Positions 1-11,051 of a stretch of DNA of 64,000 bases are shown piece after piece. The notes under the pieces were generated by a model. That model was not told the DNA's origin, made no database searches, and saw only the letters and a list, made by a program, of their open reading frames with translations. This DNA comes from JAENVU01 sp963756815. GTDB lineage: Bacteria > Actinomycetota > Acidimicrobiia > IMCC26256 > JAENVU01. The stretch lies in assembly GCA_963756815.1 (NCBI GenBank), contig CAVWPR010000041.1, positions 124,001-188,000 of the forward strand. Direction: 5' to 3'. Every line of letters begins with the position of its first letter. The first letter of the stretch is position 1. The position numbers were made by a program, and so were the translations under genes.

Positions 1-1067
1 CCCGACATGCCGACCGGGTGGCCCAGCGCGATCGCGCCGCCGTTGACGTTCACGACGTCGTCGGAGATGCCGAGGTCGCGCATGGACGCGATGCCCACGG
101 CCGCGAACGCCTCGTTGAGCTCGAAGAGGTCGACGTCGGTCACGGGCAGGTTCGCCTGGTCGAGCGCGCGCTTGATCGCTCGGGACGGCTGGGTGAGCAG
201 CGACGTGTCGGGGCCGGCCACCATGCCGAAGCCCACGAGCTCGGCGATCGGGTCCGCGCCGAGCTCCTCGGCCTTGTCGCGACTCATCACGATGAGCGCG
301 GCCGCGCCGTCGGAGATCTGCGAGGCATTGCCGGCGGTGATCGTGCCGTCCTTCGCGAACGCGGGGCGCAGACTCGACAGGGACTCGACGGTGGTCTCCG
401 GCCGCACGCCCTCGTCCTCGAGCACCATCACCGGGTCGCCCTTGCGCTGGGGCACCGGCACCGGCACGATCTCGTCGGCGAAGCGGCCCTCCTTCATCGC
501 CGCGGCGGCGCGCTCGTGGCTGCGGGCCGCGAGCTCGTCCTGCAGCTCGCGGGTGATCCCACCGAAGCTCTGCGTGTACTGCTCGGTGCCCGCGCCCATG
601 TGCAGCGCGTCGAAGGCGCACCAGAGCCCGTCGTTGATCAGCGAGTCGACGAGCTCGCCGTTGCCCATCCGGTAGCCGGCCCGCGCCTTGGGGAGCAGGT
701 AGGGCGCGCCGGTCATCGACTCCATGCCGCCCGCGACCACGACCTCGGCGTCGCCGGCCTGGATCATCTGGTCGGCGAGGTACAGCGCGTTCACGCCGGA
801 GAGACACACCTTGTTGATGGTGATGGCGGGGACGCTCATCGGGACGCCGGCCTTGGCCGCGGCCTGGCGCGCGGTGATCTGTCCCTGCCCGGCCTGGAGG
901 ACCTGGCCCATGATCACGTAGTCCACCTGCTCCGGCCCGACGCCCGCGCGCTCGAGGGCGCCCTTGATGGCGACGCCGCCGAGGTCCTGGGCGTCGAGCG
1001 ACGCGAGCGCGCCCGAGAGCTTCCCGATCGGCGTACGAGCGGTGGAGACGATCACGGAACCGGGCAT
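1..1067 (-). CDS. Acetyl-CoA acetyltransferase (thiolase), 3' end cut by window edge
   Basis: Thiolase-family enzyme that condenses or cleaves acyl-CoA thioesters in the cytoplasm. The reading frame is open from an ATG at 1067 to the window edge, giving about 355 residues of the usual 390-400. The N-terminus starts with the typical VIVSTARTPIGK stretch. The acyl-accepting cysteine is C88 in INKVCLSG, a LNEAFA motif follows, and the GHPVGMSG histidine motif lies at the very edge, so only the last catalytic cysteine segment is missing. The gene is divergent from ccr, with 156 bases between the two starts. In this context it probably supplies acetoacetyl-CoA to the ethylmalonyl-CoA route, but beta-oxidation or PHB synthesis is equally compatible with the sequence. 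Confidence 0.93.
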   Translation of the reverse strand, partial: MPGSVIVSTARTPIGKLSGALASLDAQDLGGVAIKGALERAGVGPEQVDYVIMGQVLQAGQGQITARQAAAKAGVPMSVPAITINKVCLSGVNALYLADQMIQAGDAEVVVAGGMESMTGAPYLLPKARAGYRMGNGELVDSLINDGLWCAFDALHMGAGTEQYTQSFGGITRELQDELAARSHERAAAAMKEGRFADEIVPVPVPQRKGDPVMVLEDEGVRPETTVESLSSLRPAFAKDGTITAGNASQISDGAAALIVMSRDKAEELGADPIAELVGFGMVAGPDTSLLTQPSRAIKRALDQANLPVTDVDLFELNEAFAAVGIASMRDLGISDDVVNVNGGAIALGHPVGMS

Positions 1068-1223
1068 GGCGACTCCCGTCAGATCAGCGCCGGTGGGTTA
1101 CCGGGCGGTAAGGGCGAGAATCGTAGTCCTCGATTCGCGCGTTTCGTCCAGCCCACGCGCGGTGGGCCGCAGGTCACCGAGGGGTGTGCGAGCGCGCGCG
1201 GCGCACCACTACCGTCCGGGCCC

Positions 1224-2570
1224 ATGACGACCGAGATCGACGCCATCCGCGCCGCCGTCCTCGAGGGTGCCCCCGGGGACGAGCTGGCCTCCCTCCCGCT
1301 GCCCGAGGCCGTGCGGGGTGCCCTCGTCCGGGCCGACGAGCAGGAGATGTTCGCCGGGCTGCCCTCGGAGCAGAAGGACCCGCGGAAGTCGACCCACGTC
1401 GAGGACTTCCCGTTCCCGGAGATCGCGCCGGACGAGGCGGTGATCGCCGTCATGGCGAGCTCGATCAATTTCAACACGGTGTGGACGTCGATCTTCGAGC
1501 CGCTCCCGACGTTCGGGTTCCTCAAGCGCCTCGGCAAGGAGAGCGTGTGGGGCGCGCGCCACGACCAGCCGTTCCACGTGATGGGGAGCGACGCGTCGGG
1601 CGTGGTGCTGCGCGTGGGTTCGGCGGTGCGCAACTGGAAGCCGGGCGACACGGTCACGGTGCACTGCAACTACCTGGACGACCAGGACCCCTCGGCCCAC
1701 GACGACTCGATGATGGCCACCAACCAGCGCATCTGGGGCTTCGAGTCCAACTTCGGTGGCCTCGCCGACCTGAGCGTGGTGAAGGCGAACCAGCTGATGC
1801 CGAAGGCCGCGCACCTCACGTGGGAGGAGGCCGCGGTCAACGCGCTCTGCAACAGCACGAGCTACCGCATGATCGTGAGTCCGAACGGCTCGCAGATGAC
1901 GCAGGGCCAGTCGGTGCTCGTGTGGGGCGCCACTGGTGGCATCGGCGCGTACGCGTGCCAGTACGTGATGAACGGCGGCGGCACGCCCGTGGGCGTCGTG
2001 TCGAGCGAGAAGCGCGTCGCGCTGCTCAACGAGCTCGGTGTGGAGGCGGTGATCGACCGCCGGGCCGAGGGCTACAACTTCTGGAAGAGCGACACCGAGC
2101 AGGATCCGGGCGAGTGGCGGCGGCTCGGCAAGAAGATCCGCGAGCTCATCGGGCGCGACGTCGACATCGTGTTCGAGCACCCGGGCCGCCAGACGATGGG
2201 CGCATCGGTGTTCGTGGCCAAGCGCGGCGGGATGATCATCACCTGCGCGGCCACGAGCGGCTTCATGATCGAGTACGACAACCGCTACCTCTGGATGAAC
2301 CTCAAGACGCTGAAGGGCTGTCACTTCGCGAACTACCGCGAGGCGTGGGAGGCCAACCGCGCGATCTGTGAGGGCAAGGTCCACCCGACGTTGTCGAAGG
2401 TGTACGCCCTGGCCGACACCGGCGAGGCGGCGAACGCGGTGCACCACAACCAGGCCGAGGGCAAGATCGGCATCCTCTGCCTCGCCCCCGAGGAGGGCCT
2501 CGGCGTGACCGACGGGGAGATGCGCGAGCGGCTGCTCCCACAGATCACCCTGTTCCGCCGGCACGCGTAG
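1224..2570 (+). CDS. ccr: Crotonyl-CoA carboxylase/reductase
   Basis: Reductive carboxylation of crotonyl-CoA to ethylmalonyl-CoA with NADPH, the signature step of the ethylmalonyl-CoA pathway; also used to supply extender units. The product is 448 residues, matching the family. The medium-chain dehydrogenase fold is clear: the SINFNTVW stretch (N82), WGFESNFGG with the CO2-site pair F173-E174, the nucleotide motif GATGGIGAYA near residue 236, and FEHPGRQTMGAS further on. The ATG at 1224 was chosen because it matches the family N-terminus; the open frame runs much further upstream without homology. It is divergent from the thiolase gene. Ecm and the epimerase nearby support an assimilation role over a purely biosynthetic one. 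Confidence 0.96.
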   Translation: MTTEIDAIRAAVLEGAPGDELASLPLPEAVRGALVRADEQEMFAGLPSEQKDPRKSTHVEDFPFPEIAPDEAVIAVMASSINFNTVWTSIFEPLPTFGFLKRLGKESVWGARHDQPFHVMGSDASGVVLRVGSAVRNWKPGDTVTVHCNYLDDQDPSAHDDSMMATNQRIWGFESNFGGLADLSVVKANQLMPKAAHLTWEEAAVNALCNSTSYRMIVSPNGSQMTQGQSVLVWGATGGIGAYACQYVMNGGGTPVGVVSSEKRVALLNELGVEAVIDRRAEGYNFWKSDTEQDPGEWRRLGKKIRELIGRDVDIVFEHPGRQTMGASVFVAKRGGMIITCAATSGFMIEYDNRYLWMNLKTLKGCHFANYREAWEANRAICEGKVHPTLSKVYALADTGEAANAVHHNQAEGKIGILCLAPEEGLGVTDGEMRERLLPQITLFRRHA

Positions 2571-2599
2571 CGGGCCGCCGCCGGGCAGGGCGCGCCGTG

Positions 2600-3874
2600 T
2601 CAGCCCGAGGTGACGGTGAACGTCCGCAGCGCGCCCGCCGTCGGCACGTAGACCCGGCTGTTCAGTCCCACGACCGGTCCCGTGACCGCGCTCGCCACGG
2701 TCGGCTCGCCAGCGGCGCGCAGACGCCGCCGCCGCAGCCGGCGGTGCCGGTGGCGTCGAGGGCCGCGATCGTGGTGCCGCCGCCGACGAACAGGACGTCA
2801 CCCGAGATCGAGGCCCGCGCCGCCGGAGTGAAGGCCAGCGTCGTCTTCCACCGCTGCGTGCCCGTGCAGTTCGTCACGCCCGTCCCGCAGCCACCCGCCC
2901 GGTAGGCGTACAACGTGTTCCCGCCGATCGCGAAGATGGACGCGTTCGTGGATGCGACCGGAACCGTGGCGGCGGCCCCGGTGGCGGCGGTCCAGACCAC
3001 CGCGCCCGTGGTCTCGTCGAGCGCGCTCACGGTGCCCGAGGCGTCGATGATCGCGAGGATCGACTTGCTCACGGAATCCACCGGGCCGCGCGGTGAGGTG
3101 ATGGGCCGGGACCACGACGGCGGGCACGCCGTACCGAGGGTGCAGGTCGTCGGGATCGCGACGACCGAGTTGCCGAACGTCGCGACGAAGTGGCTCGTCG
3201 CACGCGCGACCGCGCCGTAGCGGGGCAGCGTGTTGAAGTTCGGGACCGTGCCGCAGCCGCTCTGGGTCGTCGACGACGTCCACAGCGGTGCGAGATCGGT
3301 GGTGAACCCGCTGATGCCGGCGGTGAAGGACCAGCGCGTGACGCCGGCTCCGCACGTCCCGCCGGTGCCGACCGTGGCGGTCTGCCACGGGAGGATGACC
3401 CGGACGTCGTCGCCGAGAATCGACTCGGTGGTGCTGCACAGCGAGAGGCTCGCCGGCGTGAAGATCGGTCCGCCGAAGTGCACCGAGCCGACCGCGCTGC
3501 CGTCGGCGGACTTCACTGAGCGGAGCGTGCAGTCGGCGCCGCCGACGCCGACGAACAGCGTGTCGTTGCGGAGCGAGCCGACACCGGTGGCGAGCGCGGC
3601 CGTCCACACGCCGGCGCCGCTGCCCGGGGCGAGCCCGCGCAGCTGGCTCGCGCTGTGGGCGACGACGACCGAGCTCGTCCCGATCGCCTCGTCGGCGTTG
3701 CCGCTCACCGTCGCGGACCACCCCGGGGCCATGGTCGGGGCGTTCGCCACCGTCACCGAGGTGTCGTCACGGTTCCACCCTCTGCGGGTCGCGCCCTGCC
3801 CGGCCATGGGCCAGGCCGCGCACGCCGTCGAGAACGACGACGAGGACGATCAACGGTCCGAAACGACGCATCAT
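2600..3874 (-). CDS. PQQ-like beta-propeller lipoprotein, two frameshifts
   Basis: Likely surface lipoprotein with a PQQ/WD-like repeat fold. Repeated blades contain phrases such as ALDETTGAVVWTAA and TLYAYRAGG. The frame is broken twice. Near 3829, removing one G after a CTC codon joins the MMRRFGPLIVLVVVL signal segment to TACAAWPMAGQ, creating a clean LTAC lipobox and the W-P-M-A-G start typical of these propellers. Near 2712 a missing G restores the tail ending in TAGALRTFTVTSG before the stop at 2600. The start is at the double ATG (3874) behind a G-rich ribosome site. Paired cysteines in the blades suggest disulfides. The ligand is unknown. The indels look like assembly errors, since protein quality is good in every segment. 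Confidence 0.78.
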
Positions 3875-4006
3875 GGTAGAGATCCCCCAACTGCCCGAAC
3901 AAGCGCCGAAAGCTATGCGAGCGGGCAAAACGGGGCAACGGGTCGCACGACTCATCCGGGCGGGGCCGGGCGGAGCGCCGAACCCTCCTGACTAGGGTCC
4001 GACACC

Positions 4007-4408
4007 ATGCAGCTCACCGAGATCGACCACGTCGCGATCGCCGTCTCGGACCTCGAGGCCGCCATTGCGTACTACCAGGACACGTTCGGCTGCTCGGTCG
4101 ACCACCGGGAGGTCGTCGAGTCCGACGGCGTGGAGGAGGCACTGCTCAAGGTCGCCGATTCCTACGTCCAGCTGCTCACACCGACGCGCGACGACTCGCC
4201 GGTCGCGAAGTACCTCGCGAGCAAGGGCGAGGGGCTGCACCACATCGGCTACCGGGTCGACGACTGCGCCGCCGCGCTCGAGAGCGTGAAGCAGCACGGT
4301 GGACGGGTGATCGACGAGGCGCCGCGGCCCGGCAGCCGCGGGACCACCGTCGCGTTCGTCCACCCCAAGGGTGCGTTCGGCACGCTCATCGAGCTCGTCC
4401 AGGAGTAG
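4007..4408 (+). CDS. mce: Methylmalonyl-/ethylmalonyl-CoA epimerase (VOC fold)
   Basis: Interconverts (2S) and (2R) methylmalonyl-CoA, and in the ethylmalonyl-CoA pathway also ethylmalonyl-CoA. The 133-residue product has the two-module VOC fold. Metal ligands fit H8 (IDHVAIAV), the second His in GLHHIGYRV near residue 79 and the Glu in GTLIELVQE at the C-terminus. Length and motifs match the epimerase rather than generic glyoxalases. The stop overlaps the GTG of the next gene by one base, so the two are translationally coupled, and the carboxylase beta subunit follows within 1 kb. This grouping fits propionyl-CoA/ethylmalonyl-CoA metabolism. Confidence 0.93.
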   Translation: MQLTEIDHVAIAVSDLEAAIAYYQDTFGCSVDHREVVESDGVEEALLKVADSYVQLLTPTRDDSPVAKYLASKGEGLHHIGYRVDDCAAALESVKQHGGRVIDEAPRPGSRGTTVAFVHPKGAFGTLIELVQE

Positions 4409-5241
4409 TGGCACACCTCACCCTGCGCGACGGCCGGGTCCTCGCGTACTGCGACGGTGCGGCCGACGCGAGACCGGTCGTCCTGTTCCACGGCGCGCCC
4501 GGATCGCGCGGATTCCGCCCGCGGGCGGCCGAGACCGCCGCGGCCGGCGTGCGGCTCGTCACGTTCGATCGGCCGGGCTACGACGGGTCGGACGCGGTCG
4601 ACGCGCCGACCGTCCTCGGAGTGGCGCGCGACGTGGTGGAGCTCGCCGACGCGCTCGGCATCGAGCGGTTCGGTGTCGTCGCCTGGTCCGGCGGCGCGCC
4701 CAGCGCGGTCGCGACCGCCGTCGCTGCGGCCGGCCGCGTCACGCGGCTCGCACTCGTGAGCGGGCCGGGTCCCCTCGACGAGGTGCCGGGCGCGTGGGAC
4801 GCGCTCGGTGACTACCGCCGGCCGACCGCGGAGATGGCGCGGCGCGAACCGCACCGGTCGGCCCGTTCGATCGCGCGGCACATGGAGCCGTACCTCGCGG
4901 ACCCGGTGTCGTTCCTCGGGAGCCGCCGCGGCCCCGACGGCGAGGTCTTCGCCGATCCCGAGCTGGGCCCGATGCTGGAGGCCCAGGTGACGGCGGCGAT
5001 CGCGCCGGGGCCCGACGGCATCGCCGCCGACCTCGTGGCGATGTGGCTGCCGTGGGGGTTCGCACTCGCCGACGTGGCGACGCCGACCACGGTGTTCCAC
5101 GCCGGCCGGGACCTGCACAACGAGGCCGACGCGCACGCGTACGCCGAGCTGATCCCCGACGCCCGTCTCGTGGTGTGGCCGGAGGCCGGCCACCTCGGGA
5201 TCCTCACGCACTGGCCCGAGGTCCTCGCGTCGGTCGTCTGA
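4408..5241 (+). CDS. Alpha/beta hydrolase
   Basis: Cytoplasmic alpha/beta-hydrolase of 277 residues. The oxyanion-loop motif FHGAPGSRGF lies near residue 29, the nucleophile elbow is GVVAWSGGAPSA near residue 94 (S in WSGG), and the C-terminal EAGHLG supplies the catalytic His, with an Asp before it in FHAGRDLHNEAD. The GTG start overlaps the epimerase stop (TAGTG), indicating coupled translation. The substrate cannot be read from the sequence; a thioesterase or esterase role in acyl-CoA metabolism is only an inference from position. Confidence 0.85.
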   Translation: MAHLTLRDGRVLAYCDGAADARPVVLFHGAPGSRGFRPRAAETAAAGVRLVTFDRPGYDGSDAVDAPTVLGVARDVVELADALGIERFGVVAWSGGAPSAVATAVAAAGRVTRLALVSGPGPLDEVPGAWDALGDYRRPTAEMARREPHRSARSIARHMEPYLADPVSFLGSRRGPDGEVFADPELGPMLEAQVTAAIAPGPDGIAADLVAMWLPWGFALADVATPTTVFHAGRDLHNEADAHAYAELIPDARLVVWPEAGHLGILTHWPEVLASVV

Positions 5242-5298
5242 CGTCGCGCGCTCCGGCCGGGGGAGCCGCGGCGGCGTCCCCGGTACGCTGTCCCGCTC

Positions 5299-6896
<1,598 letters not shown>

Positions 6897-6900
<4 letters not shown>

Positions 6901-7146
6901 GTGGGAGTCCGGCGAGCGCCCGCCTGCGCGTCATCGACGCGGGCGCGTCGCCCGAGGAGGTCGCGGCGATCGTCGCGGCGGTGACGGCGGCACTCGGAGC
7001 GTCGGCGCGGCGCCGGCGGACGGCCGTGCCGGGTGGACCGGCGATCGGACTGGCGCACGGCGTCGCGGCTGCGGGCGCTCGGCGTGGGCGTGCAGCGGGG
7101 CGAGTGGCGCCGGTCGGAGCGGATGGGCGGCCGGGTCCCCACGTGA
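6897..7146 (+). CDS. accE: Acyl-CoA carboxylase epsilon subunit, frameshifted
   Basis: Small epsilon subunit found in actinobacterial acyl-CoA carboxylases, where it stabilises the alpha-beta complex. The GTG overlaps the pccB stop. The N-terminal half reads LRVIDAGASPEEVAAIVAAV, the typical epsilon start. A single extra G after CTC near 6996 moves the frame; beyond it the expected tail appears as DWRTASRLRALGVG followed by WRRSERMGG and a stop at 7144-7146. Repaired length is about 82 residues, normal for the family. The identification rests on position plus the two conserved segments. Confidence 0.75.
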
Positions 7147-7163
7147 TCCCGCGTCGATCGCGC

Positions 7164-8282
7164 GTGAGTGAGATCTGGGCGGCCGAGATCGCGGCCGTCG
7201 GGACCGACTCGGTCACCGTCACGTTCGTCACCGAACCCGATGTCACCGTCGAGACCACGGTCGGCGACGCCGTCGTGTGCACGACGGGGCCGTTCCACTT
7301 CGCGATGGTCGACGGACTCACGCCGGACACCGAGCACGCGGTCTCGGTCGACGGCGTGCCCGCCGACGACCTCGTCCCGGCGACCGTGCGCACGCTGCCG
7401 CCCCCGCGCGGTCGGTTGCTGGCGACCGTCGCGACCGTGAACGACGTGCACTTCGGCGAGACCGTCTGCGGGATGATCCACGACACGCCCGAGGAGGTGC
7501 TCGGACCGTGGGTGCGCAGCGGGCCGGGAGAGCCGCCGTACCCCGTGACGATGAACGAGGCCGCGGTCGCCGAGATCGAGGCGCTCGGTCCCGAGGTCGT
7601 GCTGGCCAAGGGCGACCTCACGTGCGTCGGCAGCGAGGACGAGTACCGCGCCTTCCTCGACACGTACGCGCGGTTCGGCGACCGGCTCCATCACGTGCGC
7701 GGCAACCACGACGCGATGCTCGATCCGATGCTGGCCGTCGAGGGCGCGCCGTACGCGATCGAGCTCGGCGGCGCGACGCTCGCGGTGATCGACACCGTGC
7801 GCCCGACCGAGGCCGGTGGGCGGATCAGCCCCGAGCAGATCGGCTGGCTCGACGAGACCGCGGCGGCGACGTCGGGGCCGGTCCTCGTCTTCGGCCACCA
7901 CCAGATCTGGGACATCCACGCGCCGGAGCGGCCCGCCGACTACTTCGGGGTGGACCCGGACAGCAGCGAGGCGTTCGCCGCGGTCGTCGGGCGGCGGGAG
8001 AACATCGTCGGCTACTTCGCCGGGCACACGCACCGGAACCGGATTCGCCGGTTCGCGGAGTCGCGTGACGTCCCGTTCGTCGAGGTCGGCGCGGTGAAGG
8101 AGTACATGGGGGTGTGGGCCGAGTACCGGATCCACGCGGGCGGCTACACCCAGATCCTCCACCGGCTGCGCGCCCACGACGCGATGTCGTGGTCCGAGCG
8201 CACCCGCCACCTCTACGGCGGCATCTACCCCGCCTACGCCCGCGGTCCGCTCGACCACCGCTGCTTCACGCACGCGTACTGA
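7164..8282 (+). CDS. Metallophosphoesterase (calcineurin-like)
   Basis: Predicted dinuclear-metal phosphohydrolase. The metal-binding set is complete and in order: NDVHFGE near residue 93, KGDLT near 150, RGNHDAM near 180, FGHHQ near 244 and AGHTHRN near 288. An N-terminal 85-residue beta-rich domain resembles the fibronectin-like domain that precedes purple acid phosphatase-type catalytic domains. No signal peptide is visible. The start is either GTG 7164 (372 residues) or GTG 7143, whose codon overlaps the epsilon-subunit stop as GTGA; I use the shorter form because homologous sequence begins there. Natural substrate unknown. Confidence 0.88.
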   Translation: MSEIWAAEIAAVGTDSVTVTFVTEPDVTVETTVGDAVVCTTGPFHFAMVDGLTPDTEHAVSVDGVPADDLVPATVRTLPPPRGRLLATVATVNDVHFGETVCGMIHDTPEEVLGPWVRSGPGEPPYPVTMNEAAVAEIEALGPEVVLAKGDLTCVGSEDEYRAFLDTYARFGDRLHHVRGNHDAMLDPMLAVEGAPYAIELGGATLAVIDTVRPTEAGGRISPEQIGWLDETAAATSGPVLVFGHHQIWDIHAPERPADYFGVDPDSSEAFAAVVGRRENIVGYFAGHTHRNRIRRFAESRDVPFVEVGAVKEYMGVWAEYRIHAGGYTQILHRLRAHDAMSWSERTRHLYGGIYPAYARGPLDHRCFTHAY

Positions 8283-8480
8283 CGAGTTGGCTCGCAGACA
8301 GTGGCAGGCCCGTTCGGTCGGGTTCACCGCCGCGAAGATCGGACGTCGACTCGACCGCGCCCGGTGGATCACGATGTGCCATCTTCGATCTGGCGGGCAC
8401 GTTGGGTGCTCGCAGCCTGGCGAGAGCGGTCGACGCCGCGCTCCACGGCGCCGACCACACTAATTCGACCCGGGATGCGG

Positions 8481-9411
8481 TCAGTCGACGAGGGGGCCGT
8501 AGGTGTCGGGACGGCGGGTGGTGAGGAACGGGAAGAGGTCGAGCCAGTCGCGACGCTGGTCGAGGTCGAGGTCGGCGACGAGGACCGCGGCCTCGTCACG
8601 CGGCGCCTGGACGAGCACGCGCCCGTACGGATCCGACACGAACGACGAGCCGTAGAACGTGATCGCGGGCGTGCGCCCATCCGGCGCGGTCTCGGTGCCG
8701 ACACGGTTCACCGCGACCATGAAGGTCCCGTTCGTGATCCCGTTGGCTCGGATGACGCGCTCCCACAACGGCTCGGTGTCGAAGTCCGGGTGGTCGGGCT
8801 CGGAGCCGATCGCGGTCGGGTACACGAGCACCTCGGCGCCGGCGAGCGAGTACGCGCGGGCGAGCTCCGGGAACCACTGGTCCCAGCACGTCGGGAAGCC
8901 GAACGCCGCGTTCCCGACCGCCACCACCGGGAACCCGGTGTCGCCGCCGCGGAAGTAGCGGTCCTCGTGATAGCCGGCCGTGACGGGGATGTGGAGCTTG
9001 CGCGTCCGCGCCAGCAGGTTGCCGTCGGGCGTCACGACGATCGCGGTGTTGAACCCCAGGCCCGCGTCGGGCGCCGCCTCGTAGAGCGACGCGTGGATCG
9101 GGATGCCGTGCTCGGCCGCGAGCGACGCGGCGAATGCGTGTGTCGGGCCACCGGGCAACGTCTCCGGCACCACCCCGTCCGGCGGCGACTCCGTGATCGC
9201 GAAGTACGGCGACAGCGTGAGCTCCTGGAGGCACACCGAGCGCGACGCCCTCGGCGGCCGCGAGGGCGACGCCGTCGGCCAACGCGGCGCGATGCTCCTC
9301 CGGGTCGGGATGCCAACGGTGCTGCACCGCCCCGATGCGGAACGGCGTCCGTTGCGGCGCGTCGACCCGCGCCGGGGACTCGGGAACCGTCGTCGCCCGG
9401 AGCACCTGCAT
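8481..9411 (-). CDS. Carbon-nitrogen hydrolase (N-carbamoylputrescine amidase/beta-ureidopropionase type), one frameshift
   Basis: Nitrilase-superfamily enzyme hydrolysing a C-N bond of an amide or N-carbamoyl amine. The catalytic triad is present: Glu in CLQELTLSPYF, Lys in RTRKLHIP, and nucleophilic Cys in PTCWDQWFPE. The ending RRRDWLDLFPFLTTRRP-like tail (DLFPFLTTRRPDTYG) is typical of the AguB/beta-ureidopropionase group. The first 60 residues are in another frame; removing one G after CTC near 9237 joins ...EGVAL to VCLQEL. The start ATG at 9411 lies 36 bases from the divergent CoA-transferase start. Exact substrate is undetermined; pyrimidine or polyamine breakdown are the candidates. 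Confidence 0.87.
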
Positions 9412-9446
9412 GGGAGGCGCACGGTACCTCCGTAACCTGGGCCGCC

Positions 9447-10647
9447 GTGCAGGCACTCGACGGCATCCGCGTCATCGACATGGCCACCGTGATCGCGGCC
9501 CCGGGCGCAGCCCGGTACCTCGCCGACTTCGGGGCCGACGTGATCAAGGTCGAGCCGCCCGCGGGCGACGGCACCCGCCGGATGGGGTGGCGCGATCCGC
9601 GCGACGGCGACTCCTACATGTGGAAGCTCGTCGCTCGGGGCAAGCGCACGATCGTGCTCGACCTCAAGACCGCCACCGGCCTGGAGGAGATGCGCGCCCT
9701 GGTCGCCGGCGCCGACGTGCTCGTCGAGAACCTGCGTCCCGGCACGCTCGAGCGGCTCGGCCTCGCGCCCGACGACCTGCTGGCCGCGAACCCGGGCCTC
9801 GTCGTCCTGCGCGTCACCGGGTTCGGCCAGACCGGTCCGTACGCGCAGCGACCGGGTTTCGCCACCATGGCCGAGGCCATGAGCGGGTTCGCCGCGATCA
9901 ACGGTGAGCCCGACGGCGCGCCCCTCCCGCCGCCGATCGCGCTGACCGACGAGGTCACCGCCCTCGTCGGGGCGTTCGCGATCCTCGCCGCGCTCCGTCA
10001 TCGGGATCGCACGGGTGAGGGTCAAGTGGTCGACGTGAACCTGCTCGACACGATGCTGTCGCTCATGGGTCCCCTGCACAGCGCGTGGGCGCATCTCGGC
10101 TACGAGCAGCCGCGCCTCGGCAGTGGCATCCCGTATTCGGTCCCGCGGGGGACCTACCGGTGTCGCGACGGTCGGTGGATCGCGGTGTCGGCGTCGGCCG
10201 AGTCGGTCGCGGCCCGTCTGATGGACCTGCTCGGCGTGGCCGACGATCCGCGCTTCGCGACGTTCGAGAGTCGGGCCGAGCACCGGGCCGAGCTCGACGT
10301 GATCGTGCGCGACTGGGTCGGTGCCCGCGACCACGACGACGTGATCGCCGCGTTCGAGGCCGCGCACGCCGCCATCGCGCCGGTCTACTCCGTGGCCGAC
10401 GTCGCGGCCGACGAGCACATCCGCGCACGCGAGTCGCTCGTGACCGTCGACGGCGTGACCATGCCCGGGCCGATCGCCCGCTTCTCCCGAACGCCCGGCG
10501 AGATCCGCGGCGCGGGCCGCGCGCTCGGCGCCGACACCGACGCCGTGCTCGCCGAGCTCGCCGCCGATCGCGCCGGTGGCACCGCACCCGCCGGCGCCCG
10601 AGGGCGAGGGGTCGGGACGCGAGACGCCCCGAGGAGCGTCGGCGTAG
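9447..10647 (+). CDS. Class III (CaiB/BaiF) CoA-transferase
   Basis: Moves CoA between carboxylic acids without a covalent CoA-donor step. The N-terminus has the family signature LDGIRVIDMATVIAAPGAARYLADFGADVIKVE; the catalytic Asp lies in the LTDEVTALVGAFAILAAL region and the conserved TGFGQTGPYA motif is present. The body is about 375 residues. There is no in-frame stop before the downstream ligase gene, so the raw frame runs through to 12860. Removing one G after CTC at 10560 gives a stop at 10645-10647 and a proline-rich tail, which I take as the real end. GTG 9447 matches the family start. Substrate acyl group unknown; the neighbouring ligase suggests a lipid or steroid side chain. Confidence 0.85.
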
Positions 10648-10738
10648 AGAACCGCACGTGGATGCGGGCCCCAACGACTCCTCGAGGCGGCTACGGGTCG
10701 GAGTGTGACCGACGCGCACCGCGATTCCCATCACCGCC

Positions 10739-10959
10739 TGTGGAAAACCTTGGGGACGGGCGGTGGACATCCGGTGGACGAGCGGCGTCGGCCTGGGGAC
10801 GACCGTGTGGAAGACCGCGGAAAGTGAACCCGGCGGCCGTCCGCCGGGTCCGCCGGCGGGCTCGGCGCAGGATCGGCTGCGCTCCCCGACTCCTCGTCCC
10901 CAGGTTCGTCCCCAGGTCGGTCCGGGTCGTCCACAGCGTCGTCCACACCCTCGTCCCCA
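10739..10959. promoter_or_regulatory. Two mirror-image arrays of DnaA-box-like 9-mers around a hairpin
   Basis: The gap 10648-11051 contains no convincing gene. Six 9-mers read on the minus strand start at 10739, 10751, 10762, 10773, 10794 and 10806; five read on the plus strand start at 10894, 10906, 10927, 10939 and 10951. All are variants of TYGTCCMCA: TTTTCCACA (minus strand, 10739-10747) is a perfect match to the general DnaA box TTWTCCACA, two copies are TCGTCCACA and one is TCTTCCACA (one mismatch each), and others are TCGTCCCCA. Moving outward from the centre, spacings are 12, 21, 11, 11, 12 on the left and 12, 21, 12, 12 on the right. Between the arrays, 10829-10848 is a perfect 8-bp stem with a CCGT loop. 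No AT-rich unwinding element and no dnaA or dnaN gene is nearby. Confidence 0.7.
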
Positions 10960-11024
10960 GCCTCGCCACCGGCGCCGATGGGCGACCGGCCCTGGTCGCG
11001 GGCCCCGATCGTCGGCTACGAATA

Positions 11025-11046
11025 CCCCCCGCGTCCGACAGGGGGG
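11025..11046 (+). promoter_or_regulatory. C6/G6 inverted repeat that includes the ribosome-binding site of the acyl-CoA ligase
   Basis: Six C (11025-11030) and six G (11041-11046) are separated by ten bases. The G run is the only Shine-Dalgarno-like sequence before the GTG at 11052. If the stem forms in the mRNA it would hide the ribosome site. Only the inverted repeat is seen directly; regulation is inferred. Confidence 0.4.
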
Positions 11047-11051
11047 TTCGA

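Noticed and set aside
8283..8480. Possible short gene after the metallophosphoesterase
   Set aside because: Short frames here have no ribosome site, no family resemblance and no conserved motif; I see nothing in the gap.
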